DNA of 18,064 nucleotides. Origin: Clostridia bacterium. GTDB lineage: Bacteria; Bacillota_A; Clostridia; Oscillospirales; CAG-272. The DNA lies in the NCBI GenBank assembly GCA_017468115.1, contig JAFUJS010000001.1, positions 1-18,064 of the forward strand, given 5' to 3'. The stretch's first letter is position 1. The number at the start of each line of letters is the position of its first letter. Below, one piece after another: positions 6,293 to 13,807 of this stretch. Under the pieces are notes generated by a model. The model saw only the letters and a list, made by a program, of their open reading frames with translations. It was not told where the DNA came from and did no database searches. A program made the position numbers and the translations under genes.

Positions 6293-6991
6293 ATGAAAAA
6301 ACTTTACACAGGAAAAACAAAGGATGTTTACCAGCTTGAAAACGGCAATGTGCTTTTGAAGTTCAAGGACGATTGCACAGGTAAGGATGGCGTTTTTGAT
6401 CCAGGCGAAAACACAGTAGGTCTTACAATTGAGGGTATTGGTAGAGCTAACCTTGAAACCTCTGTTTATTATTTTGAGCTTTGCAAGAAGGCAGGCATTA
6501 AGACACACTACGTATCTGCTGACCTTGAAAATGCAACAATGGAGGTTTTGCCTGCAGAGTGCTTCGGTAAGGAGCTTGGCGGTGGCGGACTTGAGGTTAT
6601 CTGCCGTCTTGTTGCAACAGGCAGCTTCATTCGCAGATATGGCGAGTATATTAAGAACGGCACACCACTTGAGGGTGGCTATGTAGAGTGCACCTTCAAA
6701 AATGACGAGAAGGGTGATCCACTAGTTACAGGAGAGGGTCTTGTTGCACTTAAGGTTATGACAAAGGAAATGTTTGAGAGCCTTAAGGAGCAGACACTTA
6801 AGATTACAAAGATTGTTGCTGACGACCTAAAGACCATCGGTCTTGACCTTTGGGACATTAAGTTTGAGTTTGGCTACAACAACGGACAGGTAGTTCTTAT
6901 CGACGAAATCGCTTCCGGTAATATGAGAGTTTACAAGGGCAACGAAATCGTTAACCCTGTTGAGCTTACAAAGCTTATTCTTAACAGATAA
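6293..6991 (+). CDS. purC: SAICAR synthetase (PurC)
   Basis: Encodes 232 residues, close to the family's 235. PurC joins CAIR and aspartate with ATP to give SAICAR in de novo purine synthesis. Visible signatures are the N-terminal [10 protein letters not shown] nucleotide-binding strand, [10 protein letters not shown], the conserved [16 protein letters not shown] segment (about 102-117) and the C-terminal [14 protein letters not shown]. In most PurC proteins the last motif reads DE(I/V)xxPD(T/S)xR; here 'ASGNMR' replaces it. This is a variant I associate with a short clostridial branch, from memory only. The start at 6293 has AGGAG ten bases upstream. It stands alone between its own promoter and terminator, not in a pur operon. 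Confidence 0.95.
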   Translation: MKKLYTGKTKDVYQLENGNVLLKFKDDCTGKDGVFDPGENTVGLTIEGIGRANLETSVYYFELCKKAGIKTHYVSADLENATMEVLPAECFGKELGGGGLEVICRLVATGSFIRRYGEYIKNGTPLEGGYVECTFKNDEKGDPLVTGEGLVALKVMTKEMFESLKEQTLKITKIVADDLKTIGLDLWDIKFEFGYNNGQVVLIDEIASGNMRVYKGNEIVNPVELTKLILNR

Positions 6992-7026
6992 AAACAAAGA
7001 GCTTGCAAAATGCAAGCTCTTTGTTT
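6992..7026. terminator. Bidirectional terminator between purC and the MBL gene
   Basis: AACAAAGAGCTTGCA pairs with TGCAAGCTCTTTGTT around a 3-base loop, with A-tract on the left and T-tract on the right. It closes purC (stop at 6991) and the opposing hydrolase gene (stop at 7028). Confidence 0.9.
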
Positions 7027-7027
7027 A

Positions 7028-7693
7028 TTAAAATTCAATAATCAGCCCGTCGTAGGCGACAGTAACCCCGTGCTTTTTCATTTCATTTTCAAGGGTCTTG
7101 TGGTCGGTGTGGAGAGTATATGCCATATGGCTTATAACATAGTGCTTCACACTGTCCTTAAGGCTCTTTTTCATTTCTAAAACCATATTCAGATTGTTGT
7201 GCTCGAATATGCGCCAATCCCCCTGAATAAAGCCGATTGTGGCATCAAAAACAGCAAGGTCAACCCCACGCTTCCAAATTGCATCAATCTCCTCGTAAAG
7301 CAGCCAAGCGCCATCAAGCCCATAGAACATGCGCTTGCCGTCCTTTTCAATAATAAAATGGACGCAGGGCACAGTATGGTTTGCCCTAAGACCATCAACC
7401 CTGTATTCTCCCAGCATAACCGTTTCGCCAACAGGTACAGAAACAAGCTCTGCACCAAAGGAGCATAGATAGTCAAGGGATTTTTGGTTAAAGTGGTCGG
7501 AGTGGCTGTGGGTGTTTAATACATATTTGATTTTTTTGGGGTCAATTCCCATTTCCTCAATGGCATCAATAACCCAAGGACCCGGGTCAATCAAAATAAC
7601 ATCATCAATCAGAGCAGAGGCATTGCGCCTGAACCCCTCACATTTTTCCATAGGGAAGTCAGCAGCCCCCGTGCCAAGAAATTGTATTTTCAT
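7028..7693 (-). CDS. MBL-fold metallo-hydrolase (PhnP / Lactamase_B_2 type)
   Basis: Encodes 221 residues. It opens with KIQFLGTGAADFP and has the zinc-binding HxHxDH motif at residues 62-67 (THSHSDHFN). Other likely ligands are His110 (ANHTVPCVH), Asp131 (YGLDGAW) and a C-terminal His (VISHMAYTLHTDH). The fold belongs to the phosphodiesterase-like MBL group (PhnP, RNase Z relatives); the substrate is not evident. No signal peptide. It starts 5 bases after the EamA stop with a GAGGTAAT ribosome site at the end of that gene, so the two genes are an operon. Confidence 0.93.
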   Translation of the reverse strand: MKIQFLGTGAADFPMEKCEGFRRNASALIDDVILIDPGPWVIDAIEEMGIDPKKIKYVLNTHSHSDHFNQKSLDYLCSFGAELVSVPVGETVMLGEYRVDGLRANHTVPCVHFIIEKDGKRMFYGLDGAWLLYEEIDAIWKRGVDLAVFDATIGFIQGDWRIFEHNNLNMVLEMKKSLKDSVKHYVISHMAYTLHTDHKTLENEMKKHGVTVAYDGLIIEF

Positions 7694-7698
7694 ATGGA

Positions 7699-8619
7699 TT
7701 ACCTCTTTTTTCTTGCTTTTATCAAATCGTAAACCTGCGGTGTGAGTATAGCAATAAACATTATAACACAGCCAAGAATTTCAAAGGGAGTCATTTGCTC
7801 CTTCAGAATAATAGCGGAAAAGATAACCGCAAAAACCGACTCCGTTGACATAATGATAGAGGCAAAGGTGGACTCCACATATTTCTGTCCAAGGATTTGG
7901 AAGGTGTAGGCAATACCGCAGCTGCAAATTCCCGCATAAAGAATAGGAATAATCGCATCCCCCATAGCCTCAAATGAAACGGGCAGCTCAAAAATCAGCA
8001 TAGGCACAAGGGAAATAGCGCCGCCTACCAAAAACTGAGAGGTGGCAAGGGTAATTCCGTCGGTGTCCTTGCCGAAGCGGTCAATCATTACAATATGTAT
8101 ACCAAAGAAAACAGCTCCGCAAAGCGCCAAAAGGTCGCCTGTGTTAATGCCGTCAAAGCTGCTAAAATCAATGCACAAAAAGAAAATTCCAACAATGCCA
8201 AGCCCCACCGCCAGCCAATTCATAAAGGCAACCTTTTGCTTAAGGAAAATGCAAATGAAGGGGACAAAAAGCATATACATAGCGGTTATAAAGGCAACCT
8301 TTCCCGCAGAGGAATAAACAAAGGCAAACTGCTGAAAATTACAAGCGATACAAAAGACAACGCCAAGCAAAAGCCCCTTAATGACAGAGAGCTTATACAG
8401 CCTTACAACAGAGGGCTTGTCCTGTGATTTTTTACGGTCCAGAAGGAACTTGGTAAGAGCCACAGGCAAAAGAGCCACCCCACCAAGGAGCATACGAGCG
8501 GTGCTAAAGGTAAATCCGCCGATAGCCTCGCCGCCAACGCTTTGAGCAACAAATGCAAGGCCCCAAACAAATGCTGTGATAAGTAGTAGAACAACGCCGA
8601 GGGCAGTTTTGTTTTTCAT
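7699..8619 (-). CDS. EamA-family (DMT) transporter
   Basis: Encodes 306 residues with about ten hydrophobic helices arranged as two EamA repeats (roughly 7-145 and 160-298). Typical signatures include an N-terminal AFVWGLAFVAQSVGGE segment and a helix with ESVFAVIFSAIILKEQMTPFEILG near the C-terminus. The family exports or exchanges small metabolites (amino acids, nucleotide sugars and others); the substrate cannot be assigned. The C-terminus is basic (KARKKR), consistent with a cytoplasmic end. The start has GGGAGAGG upstream. It is transcribed ahead of the MBL-fold gene. The leader is only about 40 nt and overlaps the tspO terminator, which is unusual. Confidence 0.94.
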   Translation of the reverse strand: MKNKTALGVVLLLITAFVWGLAFVAQSVGGEAIGGFTFSTARMLLGGVALLPVALTKFLLDRKKSQDKPSVVRLYKLSVIKGLLLGVVFCIACNFQQFAFVYSSAGKVAFITAMYMLFVPFICIFLKQKVAFMNWLAVGLGIVGIFFLCIDFSSFDGINTGDLLALCGAVFFGIHIVMIDRFGKDTDGITLATSQFLVGGAISLVPMLIFELPVSFEAMGDAIIPILYAGICSCGIAYTFQILGQKYVESTFASIIMSTESVFAVIFSAIILKEQMTPFEILGCVIMFIAILTPQVYDLIKARKKR

Positions 8620-8633
8620 AAGCCTCTCCCTTC

Positions 8634-8665
8634 AAAAAAGTGAAGGCGCCAAAGGGCACCTTCAC
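8634..8665 (-). terminator. tspO terminator, overlapping the eamA leader
   Basis: Minus strand GTGAAGGTGCC (8665-8655), loop CTTT, GGCGCCTTCAC (8650-8640), then six T (8639-8634). It is a strong intrinsic terminator ending only 14 bases before the eamA ATG, on the same strand. Confidence 0.88.
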
Positions 8666-8666
8666 T

Positions 8667-8694
8667 AGTATATCATAATTTGATTAAAAATCAA
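8667..8694 (-). promoter_or_regulatory. Candidate promoter for eamA and the MBL gene
   Basis: Minus strand TTGATT (8694-8689), 16-bp spacer, TATACT (8672-8667). The predicted start near 8660 falls inside the 5' arm of the tspO terminator, so the new transcript would carry only a shortened version of that stem. Confidence 0.45.
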
Positions 8695-8696
8695 CC

Positions 8697-9158
8697 TTAA
8701 TTAAGTAAAAAAATTCCAAAGGACAAATATCCTGCAAAGGCAACCCACAAAAGGTAGGGTATTTGCAGATACGCTGCCACCTTGCTTATTTTTGAATACT
8801 CGTAAATTGTCAAGGCAACTAAAATAATAAGAAGCACCAGCCATATAAATGCAAAGAGATAAGCCTCTAGGTTAAAGAAAATAATGGACCATAAAAAGTT
8901 TACAAAAAGGCTGATTCCATATACAGTAAGCGCCCTTGTGGCGTCCTTGCCGGACGTAAAAACGATAGCGGCAGAAACGCCCATAAGAATATAGAGAATA
9001 GTCCACACAATAGGAAACAAAATTGATGGCGGAGCAAGCGGCGGCACGTTCAAGGTCGAATAAATGTCCATATTACCCATTGTGAAAAGAGAGGACAAAA
9101 GTCCCACACCAACAGAAATTAAAATCGAAATAACATAAGGCTTAATTTTAGCCCACAT
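8697..9158 (-). CDS. tspO: TspO/MBR family membrane protein
   Basis: Encodes 153 residues, the family's normal length (about 155), with five transmembrane helices at roughly 8-27, 43-65, 77-95, 101-119 and 130-151. Signatures include the PPLAPPSILFPIVWTILYILMG stretch (split across the first loop and second helix), FVNFLWSIIFF in helix 3 and PYLLWVAFAGYLSFGIFLLN at the end. TspO proteins bind porphyrins and related tetrapyrroles and have been linked to stress and porphyrin handling. The start has GGGGGTGAT upstream. ACCCC in the leader could pair with the GGGGT of that ribosome site. No clear promoter lies between it and the nptA terminator, so read-through is possible. Confidence 0.95.
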   Translation of the reverse strand: MWAKIKPYVISILISVGVGLLSSLFTMGNMDIYSTLNVPPLAPPSILFPIVWTILYILMGVSAAIVFTSGKDATRALTVYGISLFVNFLWSIIFFNLEAYLFAFIWLVLLIILVALTIYEYSKISKVAAYLQIPYLLWVAFAGYLSFGIFLLN

Positions 9159-9205
9159 AATATCACCCCCTAGAAAATAATATGCAAAAGGGGTAGCGAA
9201 ATATG

Positions 9206-9232
9206 AAAAAAGGAGTCCGAGGACTCCTTTTT
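9206..9232 (-). terminator. nptA intrinsic terminator
   Basis: On the minus strand GGAGTCC/GGACTCC (9227-9212) is flanked by A-rich and T-rich tracts, with six T after the stem. It begins two bases past the transporter stop codon (9234-9236). Confidence 0.88.
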
Positions 9233-9233
9233 G

Positions 9234-11057
9234 TTATACATTTGCCGGAAGTGCGTACTTTTCTGTGTACTCCTTGTAAAGAGAATCAAAGCTTGCGTCG
9301 TCCTTAAGCTCACGAACAGACTCATGGAGATTAAGGCTGTCCTTTGAGGTGTCAATAACGCAGGCTGCGATATTGGAGCAATGGTCAGAGGTTCTTTCAA
9401 GGTTTGTAAGAATATCGGACCAGACAAAGCCTGCCTCAATTGTGCAGTTACCTGCCTGAAGACGGGAAATGTGTCTTGCACGCAGCTGCTCCTTAAGGTT
9501 ATCAATAACCTGCTCTAAAGGCTCAATTCTATATGCAAGCTCCAGGTCGTTTTCAACAAAGGTCTTAAGAGAAATGTCAACAATTTCCGAAACGCTGCTT
9601 GCAAGAATCTTGATTTCAGCCTTTGCATCGGCAGTAAATTCCAGACCCTTGTCCTTCAGCTCCTCAACGGATTCAAGAACATTAACTGCGTGGTCGGAAA
9701 TACGCTCAAAGTCGCCAATGAGCCTTAGATACTTAGCCGCCTCGTCGCTGGCACTATCACCAATTTCACGGCTGCTTAGCTTAACTAAATATGTACCGAT
9801 AATGTCCTCGTATTTGTCCGTCTTGTCCTCAATATCACGGATGTGCTGCGCCTTTTCCTTTGAATATTCCCCAAGGGAATCAAGGCTGTCCTTAAGAGCG
9901 CCCACAGCATCGTTTGCCATAGTTGTAATGGCGTTGTGGCAAACGGAGATTGCCATTGCAGGTGTTTGAAGAAGTCTTTCGTCCAGAACCAAAACCTCCT
10001 TCTTTTCGCTCTTGTCGTCCTTAATAACCGCATAAGCAAGCTTTTCAAGAAGTGAGGAGCAAGGAAGAAGAATAATTGTACCGATTACGTTAAAGAGAGT
10101 ATGGAACACAGGAATCATGCTCTGCGCATTTTCGCCCCAGAATGCAAGTGAGTCCTTTGTAATGCCCCAAACAATCCAGTAGATTATAAGAATAATCACG
10201 GTGTTGATTACGTTAAACATAAGGTGCACAAAGGATGTACGTCTTGCGTTTTTGTTTGTACCAACAGAGGAAAGAAGTGCGGTTACACAGGTACCGATGT
10301 TTTGACCCATAATAATCGGAATTGCGATTGCGTTTGTGATAACACCGGTCTTTGAAAGCGCCTGCAAAATACCAACAGAAGCAGAGCTTGATTGAATAAT
10401 ACCGGTAACAACAGCGCCAACCAAAACACCGATAATCGGGAACATCGGGTTGCCGATAAAGCTTGTGAACAGGCTTGTAAATGCCTCGTTATGCTCAAGC
10501 TCACTAACAGAGCTTGACATGATATCCATACCAAACATAAGTGTTGTAAAGCCAAGCATAATGGAGCCGATGTCCTTCTTAAAGCTTGATTTTGCAAACA
10601 TATGAATAACAATACCGATAAGACCGAGAATAGGCGTCCAAACCATAGGCTTGAGGAACGCAAGCACCTGTGCAAGATGGTCTGTCGTGCCCTCGCCAAG
10701 AAAGTTTAATTGTAAAAGCCAAGCGGTAACGGTTGTACCTATATTAGCACCCATAATTACGTTGATAGCCTGTCTTAGCGTCATAACTCCCGAGTTCACG
10801 AAGCCAACAACCATAACGGTAGTAGCAGAGGAGCTTTGAATAACTGCAGTAACACCAAGGCCTGTTGCAAAGCCGGCAGCCTTGTTTGTGGTAAACTTGC
10901 CAAGCATATATTGGAGCTTGTTTCCTGCAGAGCGCTCAAGGGCTTGACCCATAAGGTTCATACCATACATAAAGAGTGCAAGACCACCGATAAGGAGCAT
11001 TAAATCAAAGAAACCAAAGTTTCCGTCGTCCCAGCCGGTGCTGAAAAAATCCAACAT
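9234..11057 (-). CDS. nptA: Na+/phosphate cotransporter with C-terminal PhoU-like domain
   Basis: Encodes 607 residues from the chosen start. Two inverted Na/Pi-cotransporter repeats each carry the hallmark QSSSA motif (74-78 in AVIQSSSATT and 222-226 in IIQSSSASVG) within eight to ten hydrophobic helices over residues 15-345. From about 370 to 600 the protein is helical and soluble and resembles PhoU, as in many bacterial Na/Pi symporters. A frame extending upstream to 11138 exists, but the ATG at 11057 has GAAAGGA seven bases upstream and begins at a typical MLDFF, so the longer N-terminus is rejected. It has its own promoter with PHO-box-like repeats and lies just downstream of a PhoP-PhoR pair on the same strand, consistent with phosphate-regulated uptake. 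Confidence 0.95.
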   Translation of the reverse strand: MLDFFSTGWDDGNFGFFDLMLLIGGLALFMYGMNLMGQALERSAGNKLQYMLGKFTTNKAAGFATGLGVTAVIQSSSATTVMVVGFVNSGVMTLRQAINVIMGANIGTTVTAWLLQLNFLGEGTTDHLAQVLAFLKPMVWTPILGLIGIVIHMFAKSSFKKDIGSIMLGFTTLMFGMDIMSSSVSELEHNEAFTSLFTSFIGNPMFPIIGVLVGAVVTGIIQSSSASVGILQALSKTGVITNAIAIPIIMGQNIGTCVTALLSSVGTNKNARRTSFVHLMFNVINTVIILIIYWIVWGITKDSLAFWGENAQSMIPVFHTLFNVIGTIILLPCSSLLEKLAYAVIKDDKSEKKEVLVLDERLLQTPAMAISVCHNAITTMANDAVGALKDSLDSLGEYSKEKAQHIRDIEDKTDKYEDIIGTYLVKLSSREIGDSASDEAAKYLRLIGDFERISDHAVNVLESVEELKDKGLEFTADAKAEIKILASSVSEIVDISLKTFVENDLELAYRIEPLEQVIDNLKEQLRARHISRLQAGNCTIEAGFVWSDILTNLERTSDHCSNIAACVIDTSKDSLNLHESVRELKDDASFDSLYKEYTEKYALPANV

Positions 11058-11106
11058 AAGATATTTCCTTTCAAAATAAAATTTGCGACCCAAATAAGTC
11101 GACAAT

Positions 11107-11135
11107 ATTTTATCATTTGCGAGAAAAAATGTAAA
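11107..11135 (-). promoter_or_regulatory. Promoter for the Na/Pi cotransporter gene
   Basis: Minus strand TTTACA (11135-11130), 17-bp spacer, TAAAAT (11112-11107). The predicted start is near 11100, with PHO-box-like repeats immediately upstream. Confidence 0.65.
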
Positions 11136-11144
11136 CAATAAAAC

Positions 11145-11172
11145 AGTAATTGCAATGTAAAATTTGTGTAAA
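11145..11172 (-). promoter_or_regulatory. PHO-box-like direct repeats upstream of nptA
   Basis: On the minus strand TTTACA (11172-11167) and TTTACA (11161-11156) are spaced exactly 11 bp start to start, followed by a degenerate ATTACT (11150-11145) at the same phase. Bacillus PhoP binds TT(A/T/C)ACA repeats with 11-bp periodicity. Relative to the predicted start they lie at about -45 to -72. Confidence 0.55.
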
Positions 11173-11191
11173 GTGAGGGACTGTGCCTACT

Positions 11192-11220
11192 AAAAAGGGG
11201 ACAGCTCCTTGGCTGTCCCC
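11192..11220 (-). terminator. Terminator of the two-component operon
   Basis: Minus strand GGGGACAGC (11220-11212), 6-base loop, GCTGTCCCC (11205-11197), then five T. It starts seven bases after the kinase stop and separates the kinase from the transporter transcript. Confidence 0.92.
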
Positions 11221-11226
11221 GAAATT

Positions 11227-12921
11227 CTATTTTTTGAAGGTTAGCGAAATAGAGGTGCCCACATCAAGTCGGCTTTCTATTTCCATGCTTGCGCCGTAGA
11301 GCGCACAAATATGCTTGACAATAGCAAGACCAAGACCTGTGCCACCTGTCTTTTTCGAGTGGGATTTGTCAACCCTGTAAAACCTTTGACAAAGCCTTGG
11401 AATATGCTTTTCCTCAATGCCGATGCCCGTGTCCCTTACCACAACCTTAGCCTGTGTGTCGGTGGAGCTGATAATAACGTCAATTCTGCCACCGTCCTTG
11501 TTGTAGTTTACAGCATTGGAGCATAGGTTTTGGGCAATCTCGTAAAGCTTTTTAGGGTCAGCCATAATAGTGGCATCTCCCTCTAGGGTGTAGGTAATAT
11601 TCTTTTGGCTCATCTTTTCCGCCAGCTCCTCTAAAGCCTCGGCAAAGCAGGTGTAAAGGCTGACGCTGACAGAGGATAGCTCCACCTCATCGCCGCTTTC
11701 CAGCTTACTCAGCTTAAGCATATCGGAAATCAAGGAGCTAAGACGCACGCTTTCCTTGTGTATGCGCTCAATTTTCTTAGAGGCTCCCTCGCTAACACCC
11801 TCATCCTCCAAAAGAAGCTCGGAAAGCCCCTGCATAACGGTAATAGGTGTCTTTAGCTCGTGAGAGGCATTGGCAAAGAAGTCGCTCTTTTGCTTTGCAA
11901 CAGCCCTCTCTGCAGAAATATCTGTAATAACAATAATTGAGGAAATAGCCAGCCCGTCTGTCATTTTGTTTACAGAAACAGCAAGACCCCTCTCCTTGTA
12001 TTCGCATTCAAAGGTGTAGCTTTCGCTTACGTGCCTTGAAATTCGGTTGTATATGTCAGGCTCGTCAATCAAATTGGCAAGCTCCTTGCCAACGGAGTCC
12101 TCGTTGCCGCTGAAAATAGTAAGGGCGCTTTTGTTTACAAAAACAATTTCCTTCACCTCATTAATAGCGATAATTCCCTGAGATATGCTTTCAAGCACCA
12201 TATTCAGCTTTTTGTGCTCGCCCTCAATTTCCAGAATGTGAGAGTGGGTGCTTTCACTAAGCTCATTAATCTCACAAAGCACAGAGTATAGCTCCGGCTC
12301 GCTGTCGTCTGCCTCAATAGGCACATACTCGCCCTTGTTAACACTCTTGAGGCTGTTTCCCACCTCTACAACTCTTGAGGAAATACTCTTGGAAATTAGG
12401 TGAGCTATAACCAATGCCAAAATAATATCAACAATAAGCACCACAATAAATAACGGAATAGTAACCGACAAATAAGCAGAAACCTCGCTGCTGCGAATAG
12501 CTATTCGCAAAACAACCACGCTTTGGTCATCAAGCGTAACCTTCATAGCATAATAGGTCATCTCGCACTTAAAGGTTTCGGAATATCTTTTTACCGTTGC
12601 GGGCGTGTCATTTAATGCGTTTTGCACCTCAATTCGGTCGCTGTGGTTTTCCAGCTCCTCGGGCGTGTCGCTTTCAATAAGCACGTTACCCTCCGTATCA
12701 AATACAGTAATACGGAATTTGTCGTTACCCTCGTATGCCTTAAACTCCTTAAAGTCGTCCCTTGAGTCAAGGAGCAGGGCAACTATCTTGGTTTCCTCAA
12801 TAAGCCTGCCCTTAACCACATTTTCCGCATTTATGCTTACAGCCACAAGACCGAAGATAAACATAAGCAGGGTAGAGGCGAGTATAATTGAGAAAAATTT
12901 TATAAATATCTTTCTTTTCAT
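11227..12921 (-). CDS. phoR: PhoR-like membrane sensor histidine kinase
   Basis: Encodes 564 residues. Domain order: transmembrane helix 1 (about 8-30), extracytoplasmic sensor (33-150), helix 2 (151-177), HAMP linker (172-225), PAS (about 238-340), HisKA with phospho-acceptor His354 in NASHELKTPI, and HATPase_c with N-box Asn469 (NLCSNAVNYN), G1 DTGIGI (497-502) and G2 GGTGLGL (526-532). All catalytic motifs are intact. It overlaps the regulator gene by 4 bases (ATGA), indicating translational coupling. The architecture matches PhoR of Gram-positive bacteria. The specific phosphate role is inferred from the adjacent Na/Pi transporter and the PHO-box-like sites. Confidence 0.93.
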   Translation of the reverse strand: MKRKIFIKFFSIILASTLLMFIFGLVAVSINAENVVKGRLIEETKIVALLLDSRDDFKEFKAYEGNDKFRITVFDTEGNVLIESDTPEELENHSDRIEVQNALNDTPATVKRYSETFKCEMTYYAMKVTLDDQSVVVLRIAIRSSEVSAYLSVTIPLFIVVLIVDIILALVIAHLISKSISSRVVEVGNSLKSVNKGEYVPIEADDSEPELYSVLCEINELSESTHSHILEIEGEHKKLNMVLESISQGIIAINEVKEIVFVNKSALTIFSGNEDSVGKELANLIDEPDIYNRISRHVSESYTFECEYKERGLAVSVNKMTDGLAISSIIVITDISAERAVAKQKSDFFANASHELKTPITVMQGLSELLLEDEGVSEGASKKIERIHKESVRLSSLISDMLKLSKLESGDEVELSSVSVSLYTCFAEALEELAEKMSQKNITYTLEGDATIMADPKKLYEIAQNLCSNAVNYNKDGGRIDVIISSTDTQAKVVVRDTGIGIEEKHIPRLCQRFYRVDKSHSKKTGGTGLGLAIVKHICALYGASMEIESRLDVGTSISLTFKK

Positions 12922-13583
12922 TTTACCTCATAGCGATAGCCAATGCCACGGACAGTAACAATATTGTCAGGTCCGCCCGCATCCTTGATTTTTTCACGTA
13001 GGGAGGCTATATGCATATCAATAGTTCTTGTCTCTCCAACAAAGCTCTCTTCCCAAACATCACGGAAAAGGGTTTCCCTCTCAACAGTAACTCCCGCACG
13101 GCTAAGGAGAAGCTTAAAGAGCTTAAATTCCTTAAGGGTAAGACCAAGGTCAATGCCCTCGTGGAAAATCTTATACACATTGTTATCAACAAGGAAGCCG
13201 TCTACCTGTGATATATAAAGATTAGCACGCCTTAGGTTGGTTCTTACTCTGGCAAGAAGCTCCATTACAGAAAATGGCTTAGCCATATAGTCGTCAGCCC
13301 CCTTGTTAAGCCCCTTAACAAAGCTAAGCTCATCACTTTTTGCGCTAACGATAATAACAGGCATCCTCTCGTCCAGCTCTCTTATTTTGGTAAGAATAGT
13401 GTAGCCGTCCATATCGGGGAGCATAATGTCCAAAACAATAAGCTCCGGTCTTTTTTTGGAGAACTCATCTAAAAAGGTCTTACCGTTTTCAAAGCACCTT
13501 ATTTGATAGTCGTCCTCAAAGGCACCCTCGTAAACCTCGCAAATGCCCTCATCATCCTCAACAACATAAATTAGTGGCTTCAT
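12918..13583 (-). CDS. phoP: PhoP/PhoB-like response regulator (OmpR family)
   Basis: Encodes 221 residues. The receiver domain (1-118) has the acidic pair Glu9/Asp10/Asp11, phosphorylation site Asp52 (VLDIMLPD), switch Ser80 and Lys102 (KPF). A winged-helix DNA-binding domain follows (about 126-220) with LTLKEFKLFKLL, the recognition helix TIDMHIASLREKI and the terminal VRGIGYRYE hairpin. It activates or represses genes when phosphorylated by the adjoining kinase. It is the first gene of the operon, starting after a GGGGGTAGACT leader. PHO-box-like 11-bp repeats overlap its promoter, suggesting autoregulation. Confidence 0.95.
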   Translation of the reverse strand: MKPLIYVVEDDEGICEVYEGAFEDDYQIRCFENGKTFLDEFSKKRPELIVLDIMLPDMDGYTILTKIRELDERMPVIIVSAKSDELSFVKGLNKGADDYMAKPFSVMELLARVRTNLRRANLYISQVDGFLVDNNVYKIFHEGIDLGLTLKEFKLFKLLLSRAGVTVERETLFRDVWEESFVGETRTIDMHIASLREKIKDAGGPDNIVTVRGIGYRYEVK

Positions 13584-13599
13584 AGTCTACCCCCAAAAC

Positions 13600-13646
13600 A
13601 ATTTCCATCAATGAAATTATCGCAGTAATGCTCTTCATTAATGAAG
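13600..13646. promoter_or_regulatory. Two related palindromes in the phoP leader
   Basis: CTTCATTAATGAAG (13633-13646) is a perfect 14-bp palindrome. AATTTC/GAAATT around CATCAAT (13600-13618) is a second inverted repeat sharing the TTCAT/ATGAA core. Their centres are about 30 bp apart, near three helical turns, between the promoter -10 and the phoP start. They could be operators or RNA hairpins. Confidence 0.4.
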
Positions 13647-13658
13647 CAAAATCAATTT

Positions 13659-13687
13659 ATTATACCACATTTTCTTGTATAAATCAA
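13659..13687 (-). promoter_or_regulatory. Promoter for phoP-phoR
   Basis: Minus strand TTGATT (13687-13682), 17-bp spacer, TATAAT (13664-13659). The predicted start is near 13652, giving a leader of about 70 nt. Confidence 0.7.
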
Positions 13688-13714
13688 TAACCGTAACTGT
13701 TGAGTCTATGTAAA
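13676..13714 (-). promoter_or_regulatory. PHO-box-like repeats over the phoP promoter
   Basis: On the minus strand four hexamers are phased exactly 11 bp apart: TTTACA (13714-13709), TCAACA (13703-13698), GGTTAT (13692-13687) and TATACA (13681-13676). Three of the four match TTTACA at five or six positions. They cover about -24 to -62 relative to the predicted start, the usual position of PhoP boxes in Bacillus. Confidence 0.55.
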
Positions 13715-13735
13715 TTTTTGTTTATAATATATAAA

Positions 13736-13764
13736 TTGACAAAGCTATACAAAAGTTGTATAAT
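13736..13764 (+). promoter_or_regulatory. Consensus promoter for the large lipoprotein
   Basis: TTGACA (13736-13741), 17-bp spacer, TATAAT (13759-13764), both perfect. The spacer and -10 contain the inverted repeat TATACAA-AAG-TTGTATA (13746-13762), a candidate operator that would block RNA polymerase if bound. Confidence 0.85.
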
Positions 13765-13807
13765 AACATTGTAAACAGATTTTAACCTTGGAAGAAAGGG
13801 AATAAAA

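Noticed and set aside
11058..11138. N-terminal 27-residue extension of the Na/Pi cotransporter frame
   Set aside because: It overlaps the predicted promoter -10 and has no ribosome site, while the ATG at 11057 has a good GAAAGGA site.
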